Source: Ceratodon purpureus
Lineage: Eukaryota; Streptophyta; Bryopsida; Pseudoditrichales; Ditrichaceae
Direction of reading: 5' to 3'
DNA: 64,000 nucleotides
NCBI GenBank assembly: GCA_014871385.1
Contig: CM026426.1
Location: 98,296,861-98,360,860 of the forward strand
Shown here: piece after piece, positions 22,726-34,958 of the stretch
Numbering within the stretch: the stretch's first letter is position 1
Layout: every line of letters starts with the position of its first letter
Translations under genes and position numbers: made by a program
Notes under the pieces: generated by a model
Database searches by the model: none
What the model was told of the DNA's origin: nothing
The model's input: only the letters and a program-made list of their open reading frames with translations

Positions 22726-23915
22726 CGCCCTGATTTTCTTTGATTTTAACGATATCACCCACTTAAATTCACTTATACATAAATCAAAACAATACATTGT
22801 ATGATTTTCCGAAATCATATAATTTTTGTTCTCTTATTACCGTAGCTATTAAAATGCTATTCTGGTCAGGCTTTCCTTGATTGAACTAGTATTGGTGACT
22901 GATAGGTTAATTTATTATTATCGAGGTTCCATTGAGAATACGAATACAATTCTCCTAGACTATTGTATTTGCTTCAACATAGTTCGTGACCATGCTGCGT
23001 TATAATGCTTGAGTTTCTTGCTGCCTCTGTTTTGATGCTTTTCATTATTGTTGCTGTTTTGAACTTTCAGATAGTGTTCTTGCGTGTATTTTTTTTTTCT
23101 TTTCTTGCATTTGACTTAACTATTGCAAAATGGGTCTTGCAGCCTAGGCTTGTGAGGGATTTGCTTGGATTTTCGTGTCGTGCACTTCACATGATTTGAT
23201 GACTCACCTCTTCCACTTTTGCTATCATTCTCACAGGCTTACTTTCTGAATCTGAGTGGAGCAATTTCCGAATTCAAGGTCGGATTTCGGTCTAATTCTA
23301 TGATTGTATACAGTTGGTGCTTTCCTAATACTATCGAATTAATTAGAATTATTTAGAACACTGCTCATGTTTGATTCAGAATGGTCAGATCACTAGATGT
23401 CGTTTGATATATTATCTGTGAATCCTGCTGCTAATTAAACAGTATTTTACATATGGACACCGCCCCTAGTCATCCCGGTTATTCTGCATTGAAAGCAAAT
23501 GCCTACAACCGACCTGCATGATCTTTGTTCCATGCTTTTGGTAACATTCTGAGACTTTTGCATAACCGCCTCCCACCTGGCATTTCCATTATCTGTCAGT
23601 ACTTTCTGAGTGTTAGGTTAGCTCACAGGGGATTGGTCTGCTTGAGAATGCTTGAGTTCCTTTCTGCCGAGTATGCTTGTCCTCTGCTTGGTAGCTTTCC
23701 ATTAGAGTTGCAATTTTGAACTTTCAGGTAGTGTTTGTATTAGCGTTTGAGATGGCTTTTGCTAACTTCTTTAGTGTTGGATAAGCTATAAGGGGACATG
23801 GTGGTTGTAAACAAGTATCTAGGTTTCTAGGGTACGGAGTGGGATGAGATGGAAGGAGGCTTTGTACAGAAATGAACTATAAGACTAAGTAGCTGGTGTG
23901 AAAAGTGGAGAAAAC
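22726..23915. other. No gene; local duplication
   Basis: A roughly 80-bp segment occurs twice, at 23005-23080 and 23648-23740. Both have ATGCTTGAGTT near the start and TTGAACTTTCAG-TAGTGTT near the end, so they are diverged direct repeats. No protein gene is convincing. Confidence 0.5.
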
Positions 23916-24850
23916 ATTAGGGGAAAAATTGGGTCTCCAAAAGGCCTTGTAAGACAGCCCGGATTAGGTGAGCTTTCTGCCCAAAAACACCTCTGTCGCT
24001 GTCAGCAGGGGTCTGAAACGCTGCCCGGAGCGGCCTTTTGGAGACGGACGGGAGCTTCGTGGCTGGGTTTTGCCTTGTTGGCGAGAGGGCGTGGACGGTG
24101 GTTGTTAAGCGCCAAGGAGTGGAATTTATTGCTCTGCAATTAATGAACTGCCTCGATCCGTTTCCTCGATCCACGGATTGTTCGACTTGTTGCCACAACG
24201 GTTTGGGCGTGATGGCGCCACCGGCTCTACGCCATTCAACACCAAGAAAACGAAGCGCCCTGTTTTGCTTCAAGCAAATCGTTGTTGGCACTGCGGGACG
24301 CAGAATTGTATGTGATTTGCTCCAAAGATTCCGAGTGGCGATGGCGCCCCAGATTGGTGGAGCAAAATTGAGATTCCGATTAATTTCTTGGCAGCGTCCG
24401 CTGGCAGCGACGGCGGCGAGGGGTCGTTCTCAGTCGGCAACCTCTAGGACTTCAACGAGGAGATGAAAACTGATGTACTTGAAGGGAAGGTGAATTGCCG
24501 CGATAAACCTTTGTGGGGTGTTTAGGGGCTAGTGGGTTTTAGAGCAATTTGAATTTCGATTTCATTAGGCCTTGCTGCCACATCGGCATAAGGCAATGTA
24601 GGTTTCGTGGTCGACATCGCTTGTAGATGCCAAGCAGGTCTATTGAATTAGGTTTGGAGTATTTGTGGTTGTGAATTTGGCGATTTAGCAATAATTATCA
24701 CGGTTGAGAGAATTTGCTAATACTTTAGTTCTTCATTGGGTGTAGGAGGTGTCCCAAAATCATAACCAGGTTTTCTCGATTACCTGCAAATCACCAAGCG
24801 TGACCAGGGGAGATTCAATCAAGACTACCGACTATCGGGTCCACGATGGC

Positions 24851-25515
24851 AGCAAGGGCTGCACGAAGCAATCAGTACATTCCCCAAGTTTCACTGGACA
24901 CACGCTATGCCCCGGTCATGAGACGAGGTTCTATGCAAGTGGAGTTGTGCATGAAGAGCTCGTTTCCAACACGGAGGTTGCGTGGAGACAGGAACATTGA
25001 CACGGACTTTTATGGGCCACCTTTCTCAAACTTTTCCGAACTTGAAAACAATTCGCTTCTGGACTGCCATGTCTCTTTGAAAGAAATGGCATTCTTGTAA
25101 CCCTTCCTTTTTATTTGCAACAGTATTTCTTCATTATTGTCGACTGCCAACAGCAAGGGCTGCACTTAAATTAGCCGCCATTTTATCTTTCGACCTCTTG
25201 TTCTCTTCAAGCCCGCGCTATTTGAGAGCCATGGCAGTCATTGAAGTTCATCCCTTTGTATTTCCCTTCTTATATGCTTCCCAGGTTGCATTTTTTATTT
25301 GCAAGCTTTTTTTTTCTTTTTTTTTTCTTATTTCATTAATCACAACCATGGTTCCTTTTAATATTTATAAATGTTATTATTTTCCATGTGCGACCTACTT
25401 CATCTCTTATGTACAACTAGTTTTTATTTTTATCTTATTCTATTAGAGTCAACCGTGGTCCTTCTTTTATTTGCAACCTTCCTTTCTTTTCTAGTTGTTG
25501 GCAGCAAGGGCTGCA
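24851..25515 (+). repeat. Three AGCAAGGGCTGCA units after acceptor-like tracts
   Basis: AGCAAGGGCTGCA occurs at 24851, 25152 and 25503, and a decayed form at about 26167. The second and third follow (T)GCCAACAG or pyrimidine-rich TTTTCTAGTTGTTGGCAG, which look like 3' splice sites. TTTGCTGGCAG at 25872 is similar. This suggests a repeated exon, or a repeat unit of 300-350 bp, in the interior of the TIR element. Confidence 0.45.
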
Positions 25516-26224
25516 TTGTACCCGCCACTGCCAGTTCAGAGCACCAGGTTCACGAAGTCGCCAACCTCTACAACCAAAGTGACAAACCTTACATTCCTTC
25601 CTAATTACTTTATTTCTGTCAAGTGCCAAACTCCATTTTGTGCCTCTGAAGGTCATGTGGTCTGTTGATTGAAATTGTTTTTCTTTTCTTATTTTGCACT
25701 GGTAGCGGGCTCCACTGTCAATGGCGCCACCACAAGTTCTAGGCAATTTTCCGATTCAGACCCAGGCTCTTTGAAACCCCGGCCATTCCTTAGACTTCTT
25801 GCATTTTATTTTATTTTTCATTTGCACCCTAGGATTCATTTCTTAATTGCAACTGTTTTTCTTTTCTATTTTTGCTGGCAGCACGTAGATCGAGGGTACT
25901 TCAAATTTGCCGTATATAACACGTTAATAGAGGAAGTCCCACAGAAAGTCCTGAATGGTAAGCAAAACCACTACCTGAACTCACTAACGACTTCACAAAG
26001 AACCTAATGACATCCCACATACTGTAACTACCCATCCACGAAATCACTTTTTCTACAGCTCCACAATCTTGATCCTTTTGGGAACCGTGACATCCGTAGC
26101 TGTAAGGTGTCTCTCATGGCGCTGGTTGATCTGCATCCAACAAATCCTGTCATTTTCGATTGCTAGCAGCAAGGAGCTCCGAACAGCCAATTCCCAACAC
26201 ATCTAAACGACAAGATGAATTCAT

Positions 26225-27376
26225 CTAGACTCCTACCTTTTTCTCACGAACACCGTTGGCCTCTATCACAACCAGGTTGTACTTCCCAGGTACGTCATCT
26301 GCAAGTGCCATTGCAATTTCGTGCCGCAGGTGGGATACTGGCCAACCCTTGCCAACTTCAAATGTTGGCAGCAGGTTCCCCCTAAACATACAAGACACTT
26401 CCACCATCACCTCCTCTGGTAGGTGATCCATCGCTTCCCACTGACTGTTGGCAGCCCCCCTATACCTTGTATACATGAACCTGGTGTATAATGTTTGTCT
26501 TCCCACGTGATAGCGGAAAACAATGCTGGTCCTGTTGGCAACGCACTTGATGACATCTTGGCCAATGTGGAACTTCTCGTTCCACCCTGGGTTCATCAGA
26601 CTGCTCAGCAGAGCCTCGGATGGACTACTCAAAACAAACAGTGTAGGTGTCCGCCTAATGCTGTGAACAGCTACCGCAAACAAATCAACCATAACATGGA
26701 TTGGCATAAACCATTGCTGGTGGACGAAGCTGCTACCAGTTGTTGCTTTCATTGCATTTGCAAAATCGAGAGTGAGCTTTGTTCTAAACGCCTCAGATGT
26801 GTGCATGTCTGGCAAAGGCCACTCCACATCGTTGAACCCTGGAAGCGGGAGTGCTTCAACCTTCCCGTACAGCGTGTCACATGTTGGAGGCAAATACAGA
26901 CCACCAAGGAAGAATGTACCTATGTCAAGCAACTCGGCTTGGCTCTGTTGATTCCGTGTTGCCTCCCCAATCTCAACATGGAGCACAAGAATGGAACCAA
27001 GGATAGATGCGGGATGTACCCAATCCTCCGAAAGCGACGCGTAAAGGTAGTTTGGCATACCCGAATTGGTTGCTGCCTCTGTAGGATCCAAGCGCAGATG
27101 CCTTGGCTGATATGCATGCTGCACAAGCACCTTATCGAGGTCGCATGCTCCATGCTCCGTGGAGATCTAGGAGAAATCTATGATCTGCGCTTTGAACGCC
27201 CCCTGAAAATTTTCTCCACCATGCCGCCTTGCCTTTCTAGCCCAAGGCCCATCCGACGCTAGTTGCAGCATAAGCCATGAATCACGATCCACCCTCATGG
27301 GGATCCAGTTGCCCTCCAAGTCTTGAGTGTTATGCAGGATGACACTCTGTACGAGTGAGTTTGGTCGTCTAGCCAT
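26225..27376 (-). pseudogene. Unknown 383-codon protein with one in-frame TAG
   Basis: Starting at ATG 27376 (MARRPNSLVQSV) the frame runs to TAG at 26225, broken only by TAG at 27167-27169 (QIIDFS-stop-ISTEHGACD). The flanking residues read as one protein, but TTTCTCCTAG before ATCTCC could alternatively be a 3' splice site. The protein is a mixed alpha/beta-type sequence with motifs WFMPIHVMVDLFAVAV, FRYHVGRQTLYTRFMYTRYRG and GKYNLVVIEANGVREKK. I do not recognise its family. It is the only long gene in the TIR-bounded segment and may be its cargo. A 27-codon open extension follows the terminal TAG up to TGA. Confidence 0.55.
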
Positions 27377-28126
27377 ACCACTAGAATGCACGAAATTTTT
27401 GAATGTGAATTCAAAAACATAGAGATGTTGTCGTCGCTGTCATCAACCGCGAGAATTACATGCTGTCAACGCACCCTCCGCCATCACAAACGGCTAATTC
27501 CGACGTCCACGGCGTCGCAAACAAGGTACGACCTACCCTAAACTTCATCCCGAAACCCCAATCCCCAACTCAGGTACTCTGTCCAACCTATGTGGATGGC
27601 AGACCGCTGGCAGCGTTTGGGAGACCACTACACCTAAACCCTAAATCTCTATTGCACAATGCGTGACCACCCACAACCCAAATCGAAACAACTTTGCCCA
27701 GCCTTTGGAGGTCTCTACCGCTCCATCCTGGTTGACAACGCAACGGCGACAACTCTCTCACGGGAACGCATGAGGTTCGGAATGACCGTTGGCAGCATTT
27801 CGACATCAACACCTTCTGCACGTTGCATCTCAAAGGGGGAGCGACAACTCGATTTCGGTAGGTGGCCTGTGGAGTCAGTTTTGCAGGAATTCATAAAGCC
27901 CACCACCGCTGACACCCTTCTGCAATGCTCGGATTCCGTGCGCTTCGAGGCTCCGCTCTCGACCTGCGGGACTACACGCGCGGGGGAGGGAAGCCTTCCT
28001 GCATGACTATTGGCTGGACCCCCCCATTCGCGATATGGCTCGCTTTTGGCGACCTGCTGGCACAGTGGGTGCCAGCACGTAAAGTGCACGGGCATGGCAA
28101 AAATTCAGGCACAGATTTCATGGCAA
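27377..28126. other. GC-rich interior of TIR element, no clear gene
   Basis: Both strands are open over several hundred bases (27659-28006 plus, 27715-28095 minus). Neither translation has recognisable domains, so I cannot choose between them. The motif (T/C)TGGCAGC recurs at 27607 and 27787. Confidence 0.35.
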
Positions 28127-28164
28127 AGGCCTTTTGGAGACCCTAACCTTCCCCTAATGCAAAC

Positions 28165-28745
28165 CGGATACAACCAATAAAGTAGGTCAGTTGGATTATT
28201 CTAAAATCAAGTACAAAATTAAATTGATCACATATCTCAAAGTCGAATAACATCGCTATACAAACAACATGGCCGAAGTTTAAAGGCCGAATGGAATAAA
28301 TACTAACGCAAGGTGGCCATAGCGTAGAATTTGGAAAACGTAGAGAGTGCGTTGGTGGCTATTGGTGAGACATGGACAGACCATAACTTGTTTGGCACTA
28401 GAACCCGACTCTCACTTTCTTCGAAGTTATTCCCCCCAAATGTCCCGATAATTAGTTGGTAGTTTTTGTTGTATGACTGTCTGCCTTTGCTACCCTGGCC
28501 TCAAATGGTGAGGGCTTGTAATCTTGTCCTTTAAAGAAAGAAAATATAGTTACAAAACAGCCCAGTACGAAAATAGATTAGACTTATCTCGATTGTTCGG
28601 GACGCGTTCAGACGATTCGATAAAATAGTTATAAGGAACGTGTACTCAATCAGGAGCCAAATGTTGCATGAGCGGATTCTATCCATTTAAAGTTCTACTT
28701 GGCAGCTAAGTAGCACTTGCAAGTTGAACTACGAAGTATTGAGTG
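28165..28745. other. Intergenic, nothing seen
   Basis: AT-rich spacer with no ORF, repeat or motif of note between the TIR element and the decayed gene cluster. Confidence 0.5.
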
Positions 28746-28748
28746 TCT

Positions 28749-29399
28749 CTAGTCCAACTTATCTTGAGGAGTAACCCAGGTTTGTCCGGCCGACGACTTA
28801 TTCTTTGCCCTTACGGCCTTCTGGAGAGTGTTTCGGAGTCGCTGCAGCTTGATCAATGATAGCGCCTTCAACGGAGATAATATCTCCCTCCTGCTAAGTT
28901 TATGGTGTTTCTTGCAGTGGACCCAAATTGCCTTCGAACGGGAGAAGTGATTTACATTCATTTTGAAATTGTGGACCGGATCTGACTTCCCAAATAGTGG
29001 ATGTGTTGGATCTATATCCACCAAAGAATACCCTGCACAAGATGGATACTGAATTAGATATTGAGGGAAATGCAAGAAAATCGAATCACTTTCAAACAAT
29101 CTAGACACTATTTCAATGACACTCGCACCATGTTTGCATTTGGCACCGGGGCCGGATGATTCTGCAACATAGAGGTCGGCCTCCCATCGACCCAATCGCC
29201 ACGCTGTCCATTCCACTGTCTCTTCAATTCTTGATTTCTAGAGGTTGGATGTTGCCCACAGCCTTCGAAGTCTGTGAAGGAGGATGATGATGGCATCATG
29301 GTCATAGATGATTTGCCTCCGGCGATTCAATGGAACTAGGAGCTTCGGGAAGATGTTATCTACTATGATATCGTCAGGGAGTCCCTCGATGAACAACAT
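28749..29399 (-). pseudogene. F-box-like protein with one in-frame TAG
   Basis: The frame begins at ATG 29399 with MLFIEGLPDDIIVDNIFPKL, which resembles the start of an F-box (LP-D-I---I-PKL), the Skp1-binding motif of SCF ubiquitin ligases. It continues with NRRRQIIYDHDAI and RRLWATSNL, then TAG (29238-29240), then KSRIEETVEWTAW and about 155 further residues to TAG at 28749. The C-terminal part is Cys/His-containing but unassigned. Everything apart from the single TAG reads as one 215-residue protein. An exact copy of the 14-bp palindrome lies 112 bp upstream and may serve this gene and the divergent gene at 29809. Confidence 0.55.
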
Positions 29400-29510
29400 G
29401 TTTCCTGGATTGAGTAGAGGTAGTTAACGAGGGTGTGTTCCACACCATATATACGCAGAGATAACACTTAGAGTCGCGGCAATTCCAAATGTCAGCCTGT
29501 CCAAAAAGGA

Positions 29511-29524
29511 TGGCGCCGGCGCCA
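29511..29524. promoter_or_regulatory. Palindrome between divergent genes (exact)
   Basis: Sits between the minus-strand F-box-like gene (start 29399) and the plus-strand unknown gene (start 29809), 112 and 285 bp from their ATGs. This is a natural position for a bidirectional promoter element. Confidence 0.65.
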
Positions 29525-29808
29525 AACGGATACATTGGAACGTTTCTTTGAGATATTTATCCGAAATTGCCTTTGCAAATACCCCGAACCAAGAAATTAT
29601 TTTTATATATCTGCTGTTCATCAAGCGAATTTGAACGGTCAATTGAAATCTTATCATTAAAACAAAATTTCATGTGCAGTATACCGCCGTTGGCGGTTCT
29701 TGTTTTCGATAAAGTTGTCTTTTTTAACATAGCAGCTGACGAAAAACGGATACTGAAATAAAAGCACATAATTGTCGATGTTAAACCCCTTAGACGAAGA
29801 GTAACGTC

Positions 29809-30723
29809 ATGCCTCCAAATCTCATATTGGCGGTTAAAATGAGTGCGGCTGAAGAGTTTATGTCAGCCATCGAATTTTCATCGGATTTTAAAGATACGGC
29901 TTTTGATAGTTACATTTCGAATTTGTTACTTGACACGAGCGGAGGTAAATGTGGAACTTGGGGTCAGATATGAACCACCCTAAAGCTTCGGCATGCTTCA
30001 GTATGACTCTTCACTTTGCTTATAATGACCCCGCTCTATCTTGTCATTGGCTCGATCCAGTATGCGTTACACAACAGGTCACTCGATTAGCCACAGATTG
30101 GCGATATCTTGCTTCGCAAGCAGGATGCTTCCTCGGCAGTGGACTACTCACTATACGAGGGACTGGAGGACTTCTCTAGGAACTTAAAGACCTGGTTGCT
30201 CAAAGTCTTATCATGCCCAGTTCGATTTCAGGATCCTTCGATTGAAGTTCCAAAGTGCGCAGTGAGAAGGATGAAGTGTTTGATCTTGTATGTCTGGGAG
30301 GATGGCCATGGATTTCGGAAAGCCCTTGGTGGCGGAATCTTGACTGCTGAAGTGCCGCCTGGGGCGAGAAGTTCTGAACCTCCAAGCGGACAGGGTAACA
30401 ATTGGCCAGGAGGAAACTGTATCGCATTGTGCTTCACTCAGCCCCTTGCACCTTTGGGTCCAATATTTCTAAGAGTTGACTTGTGGAAAGATGAATACTT
30501 CGACGATGCATATGCCAAGCTTGGCGTCATTGCCATTGTTGATAGTTCGTCCACCAAAGAAGGCGAGCTGCGGACTATTTCATCCTGGAGGCGTGAGGGG
30601 GAGAGCTGGACATGTGGAGGATCTGTTAGTGGTCCGAGAGTGCTGAACGTGAACCCCACGGTGAAGGCTATCCATGTCTCAAGGTCTACGTTTACTTTCC
30701 TCAGTGAGACATCTGTGCTGTGA
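29809..30723 (+). pseudogene. Unknown protein with TGA, TGA and TAG interruptions
   Basis: From ATG 29809 (MPPNLILAVKMSAAEEF) a single frame continues to TGA 30721-30723 through three stops: TGA 29971, TGA 30004 and TAG 30088. Between and after them the translation stays protein-like: LLRKQDASSAVDYSLYEGLE, WLLKVLSCPVRFQDPS, GLGPIF-type hydrophobics and DLWKDEYFDDAYAKLGVIAI. About 305 codons in all; family not recognised. All three interruptions could come from CGA or CAG by a single C-to-T change. An overlapping ATG ORF in another frame (29949-30179) is probably a shadow. Confidence 0.5.
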
Positions 30724-31506
30724 GTGGTTACGAGACTGATTTGCTATATCACAGTAAATATGCGATTGAGGTCCTAATTATAATCAGATAACTGCAAATC
30801 ACCATTTGAAGGGCATTTTAGTTTGAGAGGAGGCTTCAAATTCGGTGTCTTGGACAAGTTCAGGCGCTTCTTATATATTTCTCAGACTGCACACATATTT
30901 TATGGTTGATTATTCCTTCGATTGCGGGTCACCTCAATACACAGCTGAAGTTACGGCAAAGCATATAGAACCTGGTTGTTGTGAAGGGATTTATTTAACA
31001 TATTTATAATGATTTAACTTTGTTCTGAGTCTGTGTGTTGCCCATACAACGGAATACAACTTCAAACTTCTTGTATAAGGTCCATGAACTCTATCTTCGC
31101 TTGTGTATTTATTTGTCAAATGTTATCTTCAAAATTGTGGAAACAACATTAATACCAATCTTGCTCCAAATGCTCGTCATAATTTATTTGGAGTTGAGAG
31201 GTTTAGTTTTCTGAATGAGTGCAAAAATTCCGAACTTCAGTACAAGGTATTTTGATTTCGTACGTAAATTTAAACTTGCAAATATAACATTGGACTTTGC
31301 AAATGAGTCCGACTTGCAATATGACTTGATATATGACTAGTGCAATAGATGTTCAATGAGTATTCTTGAATGGACATCAGATTGCGCGGTCTAGATCACC
31401 TATGAGTTGTTGCTGGGGATTTATCATCCGTCGGAGTGAGGCCTCCAAAGCTGGATATGGTAGAGTGACGGATTATATGGTAATTAATTTATTAATAGGA
31501 ATCATT

Positions 31507-31520
31507 TGGCGCCGGCGCCA
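31507..31520. promoter_or_regulatory. Palindrome TGGCGCCGGCGCCA (exact)
   Basis: Flanked by TCATT and AGAGGA exactly as at 20560. The next ORF of any size is far away, so its target, if any, is unknown. Confidence 0.65.
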
Positions 31521-31701
31521 AGAGGACTGAAGTTGCAAACTTAATGCTTCAGAATCTTCATCTGAACAATATTCAAGTACGTTCTCAAATGTCACAGTCA
31601 AATTTCAAAGATAATCTAAATTGTGTTTGAGAGATAACCTTTTTCTACATTATATCACTGCTTATGTTGCAGTTTCGCCTCCTAACTTAAGAATTCAGAT
31701 G

Positions 31702-31930
31702 CATAGTGATTATGCCGATTATGCTTAGGATAAGAGGAGAAACATCTAACTAATCAATCAAAGCAAAGCCCCCAACCTCGGCTACAGAATTGAGTTCCCA
31801 AAAGTCATGCATATACAATTCTTGAAAGTGAAATCCAACATAGAACAGAACTGTAGCCATCACCAACCCTATCAAGCACTAGTCTCACCTTGTATACGCG
31901 GCTTAGTGGAGGGTGATGGCGCCGGCGCTA
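31702..31930. repeat. 29-bp motif plus palindrome, unit 1
   Basis: CATAGTGATTATGCCGATTA followed by TGCTTAGGA (31702-31730) lies about 208 bp, centre to centre, before a palindrome with one change (TGGCGCCGGCGCTA, 31917-31930). Confidence 0.65.
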
Positions 31931-32481
31931 GGTGGGAGGATTGATCCTTACCAATGTGCTACGATGTCAAAGAGATCTTCCAGTGTCTCAAAATGAAACC
32001 ATGGTTTATTAGTGATTTTATTATCAAGGGTGAAGGGTGATATCCAACAATCTTATTATGCAAGATCATATATTCTTCTTCATATTCTGATCAACAAAAT
32101 GAATTTGCCAAACAAAGATTTGTCCTATCTATAATTGCAAGTAGTAGCAGTCGTGCAATTATGAGTCACGAATTGAATCTTGCACAGACTGCTACTACTT
32201 ATCTTTCATCATATTCATTATTCTTATAAATATGATGAAAGGTTGAAAAATTTTAAGGGTCGTGGCGCTCGCGCAAGGTGGGAAGATCATAATACAAATT
32301 CTATCTAAGTGCGGAGGCGGGAGGACCTTTGACCCTTTGGCACTCACACTCAAACTGCTATTATAATCAGCAGATTATTCTGCTGAATACTTCTATTGAT
32401 AGACATGGATATTTATTACATGCTGGAAATAGAGGTTTAATATGTAAACTTTTCTCGGTACAAAATGTATTCAGGGATAGA

Positions 32482-32731
32482 CATAGTGATTATGCCGATT
32501 ATGCTTAGGACAACAAGAGAAGCAAGCATGACATTTCATTGGAAACAAAATTTGGCTTTGGTCAGTCTTACGGTTAGCAAGTTTGACTTAGTGTAGGCCA
32601 TATTGAAGGGCTCAAATCCTATGATTCTAAAATCTAAACTATAGGAAGAGACAAATGACTTGGACGGATAAAGAAGAATCAGCGCTCAGAGAGAAGGAAA
32701 CAAATTGCAAAGTGAGATGGCGCCGGCGTCA
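32482..32731. repeat. 29-bp motif plus palindrome, unit 2
   Basis: The identical 29-bp motif (32482-32510) lies about 229 bp before TGGCGCCGGCGTCA (32718-32731). The sequence between motif and palindrome is poorly conserved relative to unit 1, so the two elements seem to be kept together selectively or the copies are old. Confidence 0.6.
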
Positions 32732-33310
32732 CGTCACAGGAAACAAGTGATCCTTTCCAAATCAAAAATCTCTAATTCATTATGAATTGTCATCGTCACT
32801 TTGGTATTCCTATCGATAAATTACAGTGTCCAAAAAGTCGGACGGCAATCTCATACTTAAAGTTACTGTGTGGGAGATTGCTATTCACATATTTTTCGAA
32901 AAGAAGGCTACTGACCAGCAGTAAAAGCATTGCTGTTCGAGTGAGACATGTGGCCGCAAAACTGCAAAATTTCATTCATGTTTCGAGCTAACACACTGCG
33001 CAGTGCAAGTGATTGGATAAAACGCTGAAGTGTTAGAGGGAAAATATGTATTGGTAGCATTTAGAGCACCTAAACTTTGTAACACCTGGTATACTCCTGC
33101 ATTGAAATATTCTAGGAATGCACATCTACAAAACTCTTGGCCGCTTAAAAAGCAGCGTTGGCGGAGATTGACAACTTTTGGGATCGGGGACCACTTGATC
33201 AACATGAATACTCAGCACCTCGTTTCCTTCCTCCAAGTCTGTAAGAATCTCAGGTAAGACCCCCCATAGTTAGTGACTCCTCACTGTGGGAAGTGATGAA
33301 TCAAAGCACA

Positions 33311-34165
33311 CTAAAAGGAGGATGAGGTAGACGGTGCAACCACACCATTGATACTATCGTTGTCAGAGGACGAGCTATCCGTGTTTGATTCAGCGACTGC
33401 CTGCGAAGGAAACCCGTAATTGTGCAGCCAGCATGGAGGAAACTGCACACTGCACCCACGTCCGCAGCATTCCGGATACATGGCGACCCGTATTGCGAAG
33501 CAGAAAATATGGTAAAAGTGTCTGCACAGGGAAATCTCCACTTCACCTACCGGGAATCCTGTGTTGCACATCTCGCAGCGTCTTCCGACGTCCGGCAACG
33601 GAATTCTCGGAAGATGGATTTGTTTCGACAAGCTCAGCTGTGTGTGTTCATCGTAGTTGTTAAGAGTGTCGACCGCCATACGTCGGTCGGCCTGAAGTTC
33701 TCTGTACTCTTCCTTGAGTTTCTCCAACTCCCTTTGAGCTTCCAGAAGCTTTGCTATGACACAGGACGAGCCCTGAAACCCAAGAAGATCGCGTAAATCG
33801 CGCTCGGCTCGCAATCAGTCGTGATGAAGCTCTAACTGTTTCTCTCTAAGCTCCATCAGATTCGCCCTGATTTCCATTCTCATAGCAGCGTCGCTTGTCA
33901 TGGCATCTATCCTCTCGGCTCGAGTGAAAGCATCCTTCGGTAACGCTGCACAAAGCAAATATCGAGAATGAATATCGCCCAAGATCCCTTTCTCCTCAAG
34001 GATGGCACTGCGCTCTGCCCCTTCTTCCGGCAGCTCAAGGCAATCTAATTTGTATTCTTCACTCAAAATGCGCTCGCTGTTTTGGGCAATTTCAACGCGT
34101 CGACCTGCATCGCTAACTAAATCTGCCTTATGCGCCATAATTGACGCAGTTCGAGAAGGCGGCAT
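33311..34165 (-). pseudogene. Coiled-coil/RING protein 1, one in-frame TGA
   Basis: Frame from ATG 34165 (MPPSRTASIMAHKADLV) to TAG 33311, 284 residues, with one TGA at 33815-33817. The N-terminal two thirds are charged and helical (ERILSEEYKLDCLELPEEG, EAQRELEKLKEEYRELQADR), likely a coiled coil. A RING-type zinc-binding module follows: CEMC, x13, C-R-H-x2-H-x2-C, x10, C-x4-C. A Ser/Asp-rich tail ends the protein. Aligned without gaps to the paralogue at 37724, the TGA falls on an Arg codon, consistent with CGA to TGA. RING proteins commonly act as E3 ubiquitin ligases. A palindrome variant lies 238 bp upstream of the ATG. Confidence 0.65.
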
Positions 34166-34402
34166 TCTTGATATGCCGTTGACACACTAGTGAATGAAGT
34201 TCAGAATTCCACTGCTAAAGTTCGCGTCTACCAAATTCCAAAACCTGGACAGTCCCTCTAGTGTTCTAATATGAGGTAAAGAAGTATTCTGGAGGGAGTT
34301 ACATATAGTTCTGGTCTGAGGTGGGCAACCTTTGTGAATAAATTTCATTGGATTTAATCGATATCAAAGGCCAAGAGCATTGGGATCCTCCCCGAGTTCA
34401 AT

Positions 34403-34416
34403 TGGCGCCGGCTCCA
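34403..34416. promoter_or_regulatory. Palindrome variant TGGCGCCGGCTCCA
   Basis: One mismatch from the consensus, 238 bp upstream of the RING 1 start on the minus strand. A weaker copy (TGGGGCCGGCTCCA) follows at 34735-34748. Confidence 0.55.
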
Positions 34417-34944
34417 TTCGACCATTAGCTCCAAATCTTCAAACTCAGCAAGTTCTCTCTAGATACGAATTGCATCGCGTAATCTGTCGAGAAGTACTAA
34501 CCGTATCATTTAAAATCTAGCATATTACAACGGCGGCATCCTTTAGTACCTAGTTAGGGGTTTTTCTGTTAAGAATTCAAAATATCTTCCAGATTAGCCG
34601 AGGATTGAATTATGATTCGAGCTCTTTAATATTCCAACGGATCTCAATTGCATGCGCTGGCATATTTTGCAAACGCACTTTGGGGTCATAGTGCCTCAGA
34701 GGGACTGGTCAGGGCGTCCTTCTCAAGGCAGTGATGGGGCCGGCTCCAAATGAAGAGCAAAAAATTAAACAATCAAAGATTTTGTGATCTCCTATTGCTC
34801 GCTTTTTGAGAAAATATTTTATTTTACTCTCTAGTCCTACCCTGCCAACTCTTAGTTCTATCAATTCGTTTGATTTGTGGCAGGGCAGCCATTTGTTATG
34901 TGAGGCCACACGATCTCGGTATTTTTCACTTCAGAGTAATGAAT

Positions 34945-34958
34945 GTGGCGTCGGTGCC
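34945..34958. promoter_or_regulatory. Palindrome variant TGGCGTCGGTGCCA
   Basis: Two transitions from the consensus. It lies 190 bp upstream of the ATG at 35148. Confidence 0.5.

Larger units (their letters stand above)
23916..28161. mobile_element. Candidate TIR-bounded element, 4.2 kb
   Basis: The left end CATTAGGGG...GGGTCTCCAAAAGGCCTTG (23916-23949) and the right end, read on the other strand, CATTAGGGG...GGGTCTCCAAAAGGCCTTT (28161-28127), match over about 35 bp apart from a 6-base variable patch in the middle. The interior is more GC-rich than its surroundings and holds one sizeable minus-strand gene plus degenerate exon-like repeats. I find no clear target-site duplication and no transposase. 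It may be a non-autonomous Mutator-like element carrying gene sequence. Confidence 0.55.
30724..33310. other. Gene-poor stretch with palindrome copies
   Basis: No protein gene I trust, though a 69-codon ATG ORF starts at 32782, 51 bp after a palindrome. Present are four palindrome-type sites (31507, 31917, 32263, 32718) and a duplicated 29-bp motif (31702-31730 and 32482-32510). Around 32130-32200 there is an imperfect inverted repeat (TTGCAAGTAGTAGCAGTC... / ...GACTGCTACTACTTATC). Confidence 0.5.

Noticed and set aside
24038-24466. 142-aa ORF in the TIR element
   Set aside because: Opposite-strand ORF equally long, no recognised motif, and no way to choose the strand.
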